Shown: positions 1-6,413 of the stretch, one piece after another
Layout: the number at the start of each line of letters is the position of its first letter
Numbering within the stretch: the stretch's first letter is position 1
From: Planctomycetaceae bacterium
Lineage (GTDB): Bacteria > Planctomycetota > Planctomycetia > Pirellulales > Thermoguttaceae
NCBI GenBank assembly: GCA_003509805.1
Contig: DOMV01000029.1
Coordinates: 2,815 to 15,363, forward strand
Direction of reading: 5' to 3'
Length of the DNA stretch: 12,549 nucleotides
Notes under the pieces: model-generated
Told to the model about the DNA's origin: nothing
The model's database searches: none
Seen by the model: the letters and a program-made list of their open reading frames with translations, nothing else
Made by a program: the position numbers and the translations under genes

Positions 1-1
1 C

Positions 2-28
2 CGTTTTCACCGCGTTTCCGGTAGAATT
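2..28 (+). promoter_or_regulatory. Candidate promoter/operator box, copy 1
   Basis: The element reads CGTTTTC, four bases, CGTTTCC, two bases, then TAGAATT. The two 7-bp near-identical direct repeats start 11 bp apart, about one helical turn, and TAGAAT (22-27) resembles a sigma-70 -10 hexamer. A copy with only three mismatches lies at 8631-8657. It sits about 47 bases upstream of the ATG at 75, so a promoter or operator for that gene is plausible. No good -35 is visible because the window edge cuts it. The sequence match is seen directly; the function is inference. Confidence 0.45.
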
Positions 29-64
29 CCGTGAAGGCGGCGTTGCGTGCCCGTTTTGCCGGAT

Positions 65-68
65 GGAG
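65..68 (+). promoter_or_regulatory. Ribosome binding site deciding the start at 75
   Basis: GGAG lies six bases before the ATG at 75. The alternative in-frame ATG at 63 would place this GGAG inside the coding region and has no comparable site upstream. The start at 75 is therefore preferred. Confidence 0.5.
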
Positions 69-74
69 TTTCCC

Positions 75-2147
75 ATGGACCATGAAGTAACCCTTGACGG
101 GCGGATCACGGAAGCGAAATCGGAAGTAAAGCGATACGATATCAATCTCGCGCTCGCCGTCCTCGGAACGGGCCTGTTGATTTTCTTCTTCGCGGTCGCC
201 CTTCTCGACGCCTGGGTTTTTCAGGACGGAATTCCTTCCTGGATGCGTTTCCTGTTCTGGATCGGCGGACTCCTGGGGGTCGCCGGGTTCCTTTGGAAAC
301 GTTTCGTTCCGCTTCTTTTCGCCTCGATCAATCCGGTTTACGCGGCGCTGACGATCGAAAAAGCCGAACCGTCCTTCAAAAACACGCTCATCAACTGGAT
401 GCTGTTGCGCCGGGAACGTGCGACGAACGCCGCGCTGCGTTCCGACAAGATCGCCGAACGCATGTTCGACGGGATCACTCTTTCGGCCGCGAGTACCGTC
501 GCCCGCATCCGTGCGGCGGATGTCATCGACCGGCGCCCGCTCGTTCGTTGGCGATACGCCTTGACCGGACTGTGCTGCGTTCTCGTGTTCTATGCGTTGA
601 TTTCGCCGAAGAACCCGTTCACCTCGTTTTCCAGGGTATTGTTCCCGTTTGCCCGGATCGATCCGCCGCAGAGGGTTCGTTTTTCAAACATCACCCCCGG
701 CGATTGCGTCGTTTTTCAAGGCGACCGTGTCACCGTGGGCGCGGATTTGTCGGGCCGGATCACGGAGCCGGTGCTGCTTTACTTCTCGACCGACGACGGC
801 AGGATCCGCCGGGAAGCGGTCCCGATGTTCACGCCGGAAGGGGCGGCCTCCGGACGCTATGAAGTCGTTTTTCCACCGGGAAAACAGGGATTCGAATCAG
901 CGCTCACCTACTATCTCGCCTCGGGGGACAGCCGTTCCGAAACCCGTCGAATCGACGTCCGGCCCGCGATCACCGTCGATGTCGTTTCGCTTGCCTACAC
1001 GTACCCCGAGTATACCGGGTTGCCGGAAAACATCGTCGCGTATTCCGGCAACATCCGTGCCGTCGAGGGAACCGAGGTCTACATTACCGTCGAATCGAAT
1101 ATCCCGATGAGGCGGGCGGAGCTGCTCTATGACAATGATCCCAAACAGCGACAGAATCTGCTGGTTTCCGCGACGGATCCGACCAAGGCGTCCGGGCTTA
1201 TCCGGCTTTCCATGCCGTCAACAAATTCGATGAAAACGGGTTCCCCCGGCGACGCCTCTTCGCCGTCGTCGGATACGCCCGGGAAAGCGACCGTTTCGGT
1301 CCCGGAAACCGAAGCGACGTCCGGCGAGGAAGGCTCGCTCGCGGAAACGGATCGGACGGAAGACGGTGGCTTGGAAAAGAGACCGGAACGCATCGAACGG
1401 ACTTACACGATCCGGTGTAGCGACGAAGAAGGGAATCCGAACCGGTATTCGAGTGTTTACCGCCTTGAAATTCTGGCCGATCGTCCGCCGTGCATCCGTT
1501 GGATCGACGCCCCGGTCGCTGAAACCGGCCAAATTGAAATTCCGATCAACGGTTCCATTCCATTGCATCTTGAAGCGGAAGATCCCGATTTCGGTTTGCG
1601 ACGCGTGGAGCTGAAAGTACAAAACGACGGGAGAATTCAAGAACGACGTACTGATTTGCTCAAGGGACCGACGTTCGGCCCTTCGCCTTTGGTCGCTCTC
1701 CAGGATATTCGTACCGCTTTTGAACCACGCAAGTTCGGCCAGGCAATCGGTCAAACCGGTGAACTTTGGGCCGTTGCAACCGATACAAAACTGCCGGACC
1801 CGAATAAAGCCGAATCGGTACGGCTCAAATTTCGCATTACGCAACCGCAACAGGGTGACCAAGCGCAACAGGGAGACCAAGCGCAACAGGGTGACCAAGC
1901 GCAACAGGGAGACCAACCGCAACAGGGTGACCAGCCACAACAGGGTGACCAGCCGCAGCAGGGCGACCAACCGCAACAGGGCGACCAACCGCAACAGGGT
2001 GACCAATCGCAACAGGGTGACCAAGCGCAGCAGGGTGACCGGCCGCAACAGGGTGACCAGCCGCAACAGGGTGACCAACCGCAACAGGGTGACCAACCGC
2101 AACAGGGTGACCAAGCGCAACAGGGCGACCAACCGCAACAAGGGTGA
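75..2147 (+). CDS. Planctomycete-type multi-helix membrane protein, N-terminal part of a frameshifted gene
   Basis: I recognise this as a planctomycete membrane protein resembling DUF4175-type proteins; its function is not known. Counting from the ATG at 63, membrane helices lie near residues 28-52, 62-79 and 164-181. An NPVYAALTIEKA segment near 90-101 is typical of the family. From about 200 to 590 there is a long extracytoplasmic region, beta-rich and Ig-like in appearance, interrupted near 390-450 by a Ser/Thr/Glu-rich linker. It then runs into the QxQQGD repeat array. In unit 17 the codons CAA CAG GGT GAC become CAA CAA GGG TGA because of one extra A, giving an immediate stop. Removing that base joins it to the fragment at 2149-3180, about 1034 residues in all. 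It may be a real mutation, variation at the repeat, or an assembly error. The start at 75 is chosen for its GGAG; 63 is the alternative. Confidence 0.75.
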   Translation: MDHEVTLDGRITEAKSEVKRYDINLALAVLGTGLLIFFFAVALLDAWVFQDGIPSWMRFLFWIGGLLGVAGFLWKRFVPLLFASINPVYAALTIEKAEPSFKNTLINWMLLRRERATNAALRSDKIAERMFDGITLSAASTVARIRAADVIDRRPLVRWRYALTGLCCVLVFYALISPKNPFTSFSRVLFPFARIDPPQRVRFSNITPGDCVVFQGDRVTVGADLSGRITEPVLLYFSTDDGRIRREAVPMFTPEGAASGRYEVVFPPGKQGFESALTYYLASGDSRSETRRIDVRPAITVDVVSLAYTYPEYTGLPENIVAYSGNIRAVEGTEVYITVESNIPMRRAELLYDNDPKQRQNLLVSATDPTKASGLIRLSMPSTNSMKTGSPGDASSPSSDTPGKATVSVPETEATSGEEGSLAETDRTEDGGLEKRPERIERTYTIRCSDEEGNPNRYSSVYRLEILADRPPCIRWIDAPVAETGQIEIPINGSIPLHLEAEDPDFGLRRVELKVQNDGRIQERRTDLLKGPTFGPSPLVALQDIRTAFEPRKFGQAIGQTGELWAVATDTKLPDPNKAESVRLKFRITQPQQGDQAQQGDQAQQGDQAQQGDQPQQGDQPQQGDQPQQGDQPQQGDQPQQGDQSQQGDQAQQGDRPQQGDQPQQGDQPQQGDQPQQGDQAQQGDQPQQG

Positions 2148-2166
2148 CCAAGCGCAGCAGGGTAAT
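1842..2166 (+). repeat. Coding tandem repeat, 18-bp unit, 18 copies, QxQQGD
   Basis: Eighteen head-to-tail units follow the pattern CAA CCG CAA CAG GGT GAC. Variation is mostly at the second codon (Pro, Ala, once Ser) and at synonymous third bases; one unit starts with Arg. Unit 17 (2130-2148) is 19 bases long because of an extra A. Unit 18 (2149-2166) ends in Asn rather than Asp. The array encodes a Gln-rich, probably disordered spacer between the extracytoplasmic region and the C-terminal helical segment. The frame one base later (Asn-Arg-Asn-Arg-Val-Thr) is also open through the array, while the third frame meets TGA in units carrying GGT GAC. Confidence 0.95.
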
Positions 2167-3180
2167 GACGGCCAAAAAACGGAACAAATCGATCCTGATT
2201 CTCAGCCGGCAGACGCCATGGAAGAGATTATCGATCAGATGCGAAAGCAAAACTGTTTGCCGGCCACACCGCCCGAAGAGAGCAATGCCCCTGGTGAAGA
2301 TGCTTCAGAGAATGGCGATTCACCGACGCAGCATCAAGATGCACCGCAGCAGAATACTCCACAAACGCCGCAGAACCCGCAACAAGGACCCGATACGCCG
2401 ACAAATTCCTTAAACGAAAGTGGGGAACGGGACCACAGTTTGCAATCCGGTGAATCCGATAATGGCGAATCGGAACAAACCAATTCCACACGTTCTCACG
2501 GAGTGGAGGGCGAGTCGACCGGAACCCGTTCGGAGGAACCGAGCGACCCAGATATCCGGGGTGTCGAGCAAAACAATTTGGATCCCGATTCCAAGCAGCG
2601 GGAACAGCGAAACGCCCAGCCGCAACAGGGTGACCAGCCGCAGCAGGGAGACCAAGCGCAACAGGGTGACCAAGCGCAGTCCGGGAATGATTCGCCGAAC
2701 GGAAAAAGAGCGCATGGAACGCCAAATCTTCCTTCTGACGGCCATTTGCCTCCCGCCCCCGACGGTCCGCAAGAATTCGGTGCGGATGAAGCAAATCTCC
2801 GATATCAAGAGCGTCTTACGAACCTGGTCATTGAAAATCTTGAAGAGCAGTTGGCGCAAAAAAAAGTGGATCCGGAATTACTCAAACGGCTCGGTTGGAA
2901 TGAAGAACAGCTCCGTCGTTTTACGGAGAACTGGAAAAAGATGGCTTCCGCGGCGTCCCCCGATCGAGCAACGGACAGCGATCGAAAACGCAACGAATAC
3001 GAAAATCTGTTACGGGAAATACGACGTGCGCCCCGACCGACTCGTCCGGCAACGGGATCGAAAAAAGACGGTCCCAAGGATGCGGACAAAGCAGGCGAAG
3101 TCCGCCGTTCCAGGCCACCCGCTTTCCTGGAGCAACGGGTCAAGGCATTCATCGAAGGGGTGGGACAAAGTGAAAAGTGA
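2149..3180 (+). CDS. C-terminal part of the frameshifted membrane protein gene
   Basis: This is the continuation of the gene above in the next frame: 343 codons, starting in repeat unit 18 with no start codon of its own. The first in-frame ATG is at 2218 and has no convincing ribosome binding site. After the repeat comes a long Gln/Asn/Ser/Glu-rich stretch, a second patch of QxQQGD units (2617-2688), and then a charged helical segment from about 2785. That segment contains DPELLKRLGW and NEEQLRRF (2869-2920), which I associate with the C-terminus of this planctomycete family. The end is basic and Pro-rich (RRAPRPTRP, RRSRPPAFLEQRV). The conserved C-terminal segment in this frame is good evidence that both pieces were one protein. 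It ends 43 bases before the convergent ligase-family gene, and I see no convincing terminator in that gap. Confidence 0.7.
   Translation, partial: QAQQGNDGQKTEQIDPDSQPADAMEEIIDQMRKQNCLPATPPEESNAPGEDASENGDSPTQHQDAPQQNTPQTPQNPQQGPDTPTNSLNESGERDHSLQSGESDNGESEQTNSTRSHGVEGESTGTRSEEPSDPDIRGVEQNNLDPDSKQREQRNAQPQQGDQPQQGDQAQQGDQAQSGNDSPNGKRAHGTPNLPSDGHLPPAPDGPQEFGADEANLRYQERLTNLVIENLEEQLAQKKVDPELLKRLGWNEEQLRRFTENWKKMASAASPDRATDSDRKRNEYENLLREIRRAPRPTRPATGSKKDGPKDADKAGEVRRSRPPAFLEQRVKAFIEGVGQSEK
2617..2688 (+). repeat. Second patch of the 18-bp QxQQGD repeat, 4 units
   Basis: Three clear units (QPQQGD, QPQQGD, QAQQGD) and one degenerate unit (QAQSGN) lie 450 bases beyond the main array in the restored frame. 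The last unit followed by Asp (QAQSGND) mirrors the end of the main array (QAQQGND). This suggests a block including the array's edge was duplicated and has since drifted. Confidence 0.9.
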
Positions 3181-3223
3181 ACAGGGCGCCCGCTGTTTGC
3201 ACCACGGTTTGTCACGTTGTCGG

Positions 3224-5539
3224 TCACGGGTTCCAACGGTCGAGTTCGTCCCGAACCGGCTTCGGTAATTTCTGATCCCCATGGGGCATGATATCGTCGA
3301 GCGCAATCGCTTTGTCGCGTTCGTCGGCCGCCTCGTCGGGTTTCCCGTATTTTCGCAAGGCGAAAGCGAAAGGGGCGTGCATTTTCGCCTGGTTGGGATA
3401 AAGACGTGCCGCCCGATCGTAGAGGGCAAGGATCGTGTCCCGGCGTTTGGGGTCGGGCATGACGGAGTCGATTTGTTCCAGCGCCCCGGCCAGGGGGACC
3501 AGTACGGTCGGTGCGTCGAAGGCGACCCTTGCGGTTCGTTCGATTTCCGTTTCCAGCGCGACGCGGTCCGCCTCGTCCCGGGAAGACGTCCACTGGAGCA
3601 GTCGCGCCCGGACCAACGCGAGACGGAATTCATACGGAACGAAATACAATCCCCGCATCCCCTTTTCGAGCCGTTCAATCTGCGCGGCGGGGGCGTCCGG
3701 GAGTTTCGATGCGTCAAAACGATTCCACGCCGCCGGGAGCGGCAGAAAAAGCGTGACATAAACGAAACACAGGAGCGCCGCGGCAAGGAAGGCGAGCGGC
3801 TGGATACGTCGCGGCGGCAACATTCCCGGCGTCGCGGTTTGATTGACGAGGATCGCCGCCAGGAGGAAAATCGCCACCGACGTGTTTTCGTACGAAATTC
3901 CTCCCGCCGCGAGGAGGTGGACGAGCAGCGTCGAAAGGAGAATGCCCGTCATTGCCGGAGAAATGCGCATGGGAATCCCTTCACGCACGTTCGCTGGGTC
4001 GAGCCAATACACCAGGAGAAAGGCCGGCAAGGCGATCAACATGGTTTCGGGAGGAATGGCAACCCGGTAGCTCATGGACACGCCAACGCAAAACAGGACC
4101 CCGAAAAAAGCGCCCGCCATCTGGAAGGCGAAAAACCGCCCGTACAATTGCCGGTCTGGAGATTGTATTGCCTCCCCCGGCGGTTCGACGGCATCGGAAA
4201 CCGGGGGAGCGGGACGAACGCACCGATGGAAAACGATGCCGAGAAAACAAAGGAACAACATGATCGCAGGAATGCCGCCGCAGGCTGTGATCTCGATGAG
4301 GAAGTTATGCGGATCGAGGATTTCCTCGCTCGCGGTCGGCAATTTGTACCGGAGATATGCCTGCTGAAAATTGCCGATTCCACAGCCCGTTAGCGGATGG
4401 TCGGCGATCAATCGCATACTTGCCTGCCAGTATTCGAGACGGAATCCCAACGATCGCTTCGCTCCGTCGAGAAACGATCCTCCCGATTGCGTGCCAAGCA
4501 TGAAAAAGAGGCAACCGGACACGAGGATCAGGCAAAGAAGTATCCCGGCTGCCGCTTTCCACGAAAAAAGCCGCACGGCTCCGCGTGAAATTCCGTGGAT
4601 TTTCACGAATGTGGTTTTCGCCGAACCGGAGAGCGCAACGGAAAGAACGAGTCCGAAGGAAATCGCGACGAAGGCGCTTCGGCACCGGGTCAGGAAAAGA
4701 ACGAAAAGGAGCATCAAGGCAGGCAGAAAAGCCGCTGTTTTCCGTAACCGGTGATGTTGTGCCCGCAACGATTTCACGGCAAAAAAAAGCGCGAGAAGAA
4801 AAACCGGGGCCAACTGACCGCCGAGCGTATTCGTCAAGAGGTATGTCCCAAGCGGTGTCGCGCTGCGAAGCCGGGCCTCGAATAGACGGCGCTCACCCGA
4901 AAGCGGATCGACGGCGATGCCCTCGGCCTGAAGAATCGCCTCGGGATCCCGCTGGTATTCGGCAAGAAGACGCGGATGGACGGCATATTCCTGCCAAACG
5001 GCCAGGAAGGACTGCATCACCGCAAGAGCGAGAAGAATCGATAAAAATGCCCCGATCGTCGTCCGGTCGAGAAGAATTTGGCGGAAAAGCAACCAGGCCG
5101 CGGCAACGGCAAGCCAGGCGCCGAGGATATTGGCGGTGACGAACAGATTGTTGCCCGTACGCGAACAGGGCGAAACGAAAAGATAAAACAGCAGGAACAG
5201 GAGCAGAACGGTATCGACGCTTCCCCAGCGAATCGGGATGGGAGGAAAACCGGCCGGCATGTCCCGGGGAAGATTCGGAAGATTCCGCCGTTTTTTTTCG
5301 TTTTTTTTCCCGGCCTTGCGAATTGCGCGCGGTTCCTCAACGGCGGACGAAGCGATGAACGCAGCGCAGGACCGAAGCAATGAGGCGTTTCGAAATGCCA
5401 ACCAAAGCAGGAGCAGCAACAACCAGAGACACGCCAAGAGATGACCGTCGCCGGTTTGGATCATGGCGTCGCCGGAAAGAACAAACGAGGCCGCGAACAG
5501 CGAAGCAAGCGGTATGGCGAAAAGTTGTTGCGAATGCAT
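3224..5539 (-). CDS. O-antigen ligase/polymerase family (Wzy_C) membrane protein with TPR-like C-terminus
   Basis: This protein is likely an inner-membrane glycosyl transfer enzyme that joins or polymerises lipid-linked polysaccharide for the cell envelope. About 12-14 hydrophobic segments cover residues 5-600. The Wzy_C signature is clear near residues 367-416: an Arg followed by EYW, then HPLTGCGIGNF (381-391), then DPHNFLIE. At 771 residues it is much longer than usual ligases (about 400-450). The extra length is a second set of helices and a soluble tail from about 603, ending in a TPR-like pair (YDRAARLYPNQAKMH, then ALRKYGKPDEA). A Lys/Arg-rich loop at 75-90 is encoded by two A8 runs. 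A ligase cannot be told from a polymerase or a protein glycosyltransferase by sequence alone. The start follows the first ATG; GGGGA directly abuts it, so ribosome binding evidence is poor. The gene lies 85 bases downstream of tsaB. Confidence 0.85.
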   Translation of the reverse strand: MHSQQLFAIPLASLFAASFVLSGDAMIQTGDGHLLACLWLLLLLLWLAFRNASLLRSCAAFIASSAVEEPRAIRKAGKKNEKKRRNLPNLPRDMPAGFPPIPIRWGSVDTVLLLFLLFYLFVSPCSRTGNNLFVTANILGAWLAVAAAWLLFRQILLDRTTIGAFLSILLALAVMQSFLAVWQEYAVHPRLLAEYQRDPEAILQAEGIAVDPLSGERRLFEARLRSATPLGTYLLTNTLGGQLAPVFLLALFFAVKSLRAQHHRLRKTAAFLPALMLLFVLFLTRCRSAFVAISFGLVLSVALSGSAKTTFVKIHGISRGAVRLFSWKAAAGILLCLILVSGCLFFMLGTQSGGSFLDGAKRSLGFRLEYWQASMRLIADHPLTGCGIGNFQQAYLRYKLPTASEEILDPHNFLIEITACGGIPAIMLFLCFLGIVFHRCVRPAPPVSDAVEPPGEAIQSPDRQLYGRFFAFQMAGAFFGVLFCVGVSMSYRVAIPPETMLIALPAFLLVYWLDPANVREGIPMRISPAMTGILLSTLLVHLLAAGGISYENTSVAIFLLAAILVNQTATPGMLPPRRIQPLAFLAAALLCFVYVTLFLPLPAAWNRFDASKLPDAPAAQIERLEKGMRGLYFVPYEFRLALVRARLLQWTSSRDEADRVALETEIERTARVAFDAPTVLVPLAGALEQIDSVMPDPKRRDTILALYDRAARLYPNQAKMHAPFAFALRKYGKPDEAADERDKAIALDDIMPHGDQKLPKPVRDELDRWNP

Positions 5540-5568
5540 TCCCCGATTGATCGGCCGTTCACCGGCTC

Positions 5569-5617
5569 AAAAAAAGGACCATGCCAGGGATTCCCGACGG
5601 GCCGAGGGGTTGTCGGG
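5569..5617 (-). terminator. Weak candidate terminator after tsaB
   Basis: On the minus strand a perfect 6-bp stem, CCCGAC pairing with GTCGGG (5612-5617 and 5593-5598), has a 13-base loop. A run of seven T (5575-5569) follows, but about 17 bases past the stem. This is too far for a canonical intrinsic terminator, so the call is tentative. Confidence 0.25.
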
Positions 5618-5624
5618 CGTGTCA

Positions 5625-6317
5625 TCACCCTTGCCGTCGTTCCTCGGCGGCTGCAAGGCGGTAATAAACCGGCTCCATCGTCCAAGGGTCGTCGAAGGCG
5701 CCGACGCGTACCCGCTCCAAGGCGATCCGGCCCGTCGCCGAGGCATTCGGTTGCCAATAGCGTTCGTCGACCATCGACAGGCCGCCGGGCACCTGTGGAG
5801 CTCGACGGGCCAATACGGGTGAGGCCAACACCGCTCCCGTTTGCATGGCGGCCTCGAACCATTCGGACAAAGGGATCCGTCGCGCGGCATCAAGCGCTTT
5901 CGGGAGCAAGCCGTCCGTCGAAAGAGAAAAGGTTTGCGCAACGACTTCGCCGCGTTGCGCATCGACCGCCGTGGAAACGATCGCGACCGCTCCCGTTGTC
6001 GCGTCGATACCGACGGCGATCGTCAAGAGCGTATCGACACCGACCAGTTTCGCTCCGCAGGCATAGGCGAACATTTTTGCCGTCACCACGCCGACACGCA
6101 ACCCCGTAAAGGATCCGGGACCGGTATTGACGGCTACGACGTCGATTTCGCGGGGAGAAATCGCGCAAAAATCAAGCAGCTTCCGGATTTCCGCCGCGAG
6201 CGTCTGAGCGCTTCGTTGTTTGGGGGGCAGCGCCCGCGCCAGAACCGGTTCGCCGTCTCTGAAAAAAGCGATACTGCCGTTTTTATCCGTCGTTTCCAGC
6301 GCCAGTAACGTGCTCAT
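5625..6317 (-). CDS. tsaB: tRNA threonylcarbamoyladenosine biosynthesis protein TsaB
   Basis: TsaB is the non-catalytic partner of TsaD. With TsaE and TsaC-made threonylcarbamoyl-AMP it installs t6A at position 37 of ANN-decoding tRNAs in the cytoplasm. The protein has 230 residues, the usual length. The N-terminal LLALETT matches the first strand of the ASKHA-type fold. GPGSFTGLRVG (66-76) is the family signature, and DAQRGEV (119-125) matches the second conserved segment. RSAQTL (35-40) sits where many homologues have a His-Ser motif. The ATG is supported by AAAGGA six bases upstream. The gene follows the heparinase-like gene after 96 bases of potentially structured RNA and precedes the ligase-family gene. 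There is no functional tie to either neighbour that I can name; tsaB context varies widely. Confidence 0.95.
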   Translation of the reverse strand: MSTLLALETTDKNGSIAFFRDGEPVLARALPPKQRSAQTLAAEIRKLLDFCAISPREIDVVAVNTGPGSFTGLRVGVVTAKMFAYACGAKLVGVDTLLTIAVGIDATTGAVAIVSTAVDAQRGEVVAQTFSLSTDGLLPKALDAARRIPLSEWFEAAMQTGAVLASPVLARRAPQVPGGLSMVDERYWQPNASATGRIALERVRVGAFDDPWTMEPVYYRLAAAEERRQG

Positions 6318-6323
6318 GCCGGT

Positions 6324-6329
6324 TCCTTT
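6324..6329 (-). promoter_or_regulatory. Shine-Dalgarno of tsaB
   Basis: AAAGGA on the minus strand lies six bases before the tsaB ATG and is the best ribosome binding site among the leftward genes. It begins three bases beyond a possible 9-bp stem (6333-6341 with 6399-6407), so RNA folding could affect its access. Confidence 0.6.
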
Positions 6330-6332
6330 ATA

Positions 6333-6407
6333 CCGAAGCCGGTTAAGTGTTTCGGTCTATCCGCCTGCTTACCGTCGGAAAGCAGGCTTCCCGGGAATCG
6401 GCTTCGG
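6333..6407 (-). other. Structured intergenic RNA with mutually exclusive stems upstream of tsaB
   Basis: On the minus strand, CCGAAGCCG (6407-6399) can pair perfectly with CGGCTTCGG (6341-6333). This encloses an inner perfect 8-bp hairpin, GCCTGCTT with AAGCAGGC (6387-6380 and 6370-6363). The distal arm can instead pair locally: ACCGAA (6356-6351) with TTCGGT (6337-6332). No T-run follows either stem, so this is not a standard intrinsic terminator. It begins seven bases after the stop codon of the upstream gene. It may be a Rho-independent-like end without a T-run, an RNA processing or stability element, or chance. The pairing is seen; the role is inference. Confidence 0.4.
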
Positions 6408-6413
6408 GGAATT

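Noticed and set aside
1720..2148. Plus-strand reading upstream of the frameshift in the second frame (Asn-Arg-Asn-Arg-Val-Thr repeats)
   Set aside because: It only stays open because the unit is a multiple of three without stops in that frame. Upstream it overlaps the conserved domain of the real frame.
2130..2148. Programmed ribosomal frameshift at the end of the array
   Set aside because: No recognised slippery heptamer is seen, I saw no obvious downstream structure, and a plain one-base insertion in an otherwise uniform unit explains the shift better.
1842..2166. Regular short repeats that could suggest a CRISPR array or non-coding satellite
   Set aside because: Units are 18 bp with no spacers, keep the reading frame, and vary mostly at third codon positions, so they are coding repeats.
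1218..2250. Long minus-strand ORFs across the repeat with Leu-Arg-Leu-Val or Gly-His-Pro-Val periodicity
   Set aside because: They are antisense readings of the same 18-bp unit, with no start signal or family resemblance.
3181..3223. Bidirectional terminator between the convergent genes
   Set aside because: The GGGCGCCC palindrome has no loop, and the longer pairing is only four bases with no T-run on either strand.
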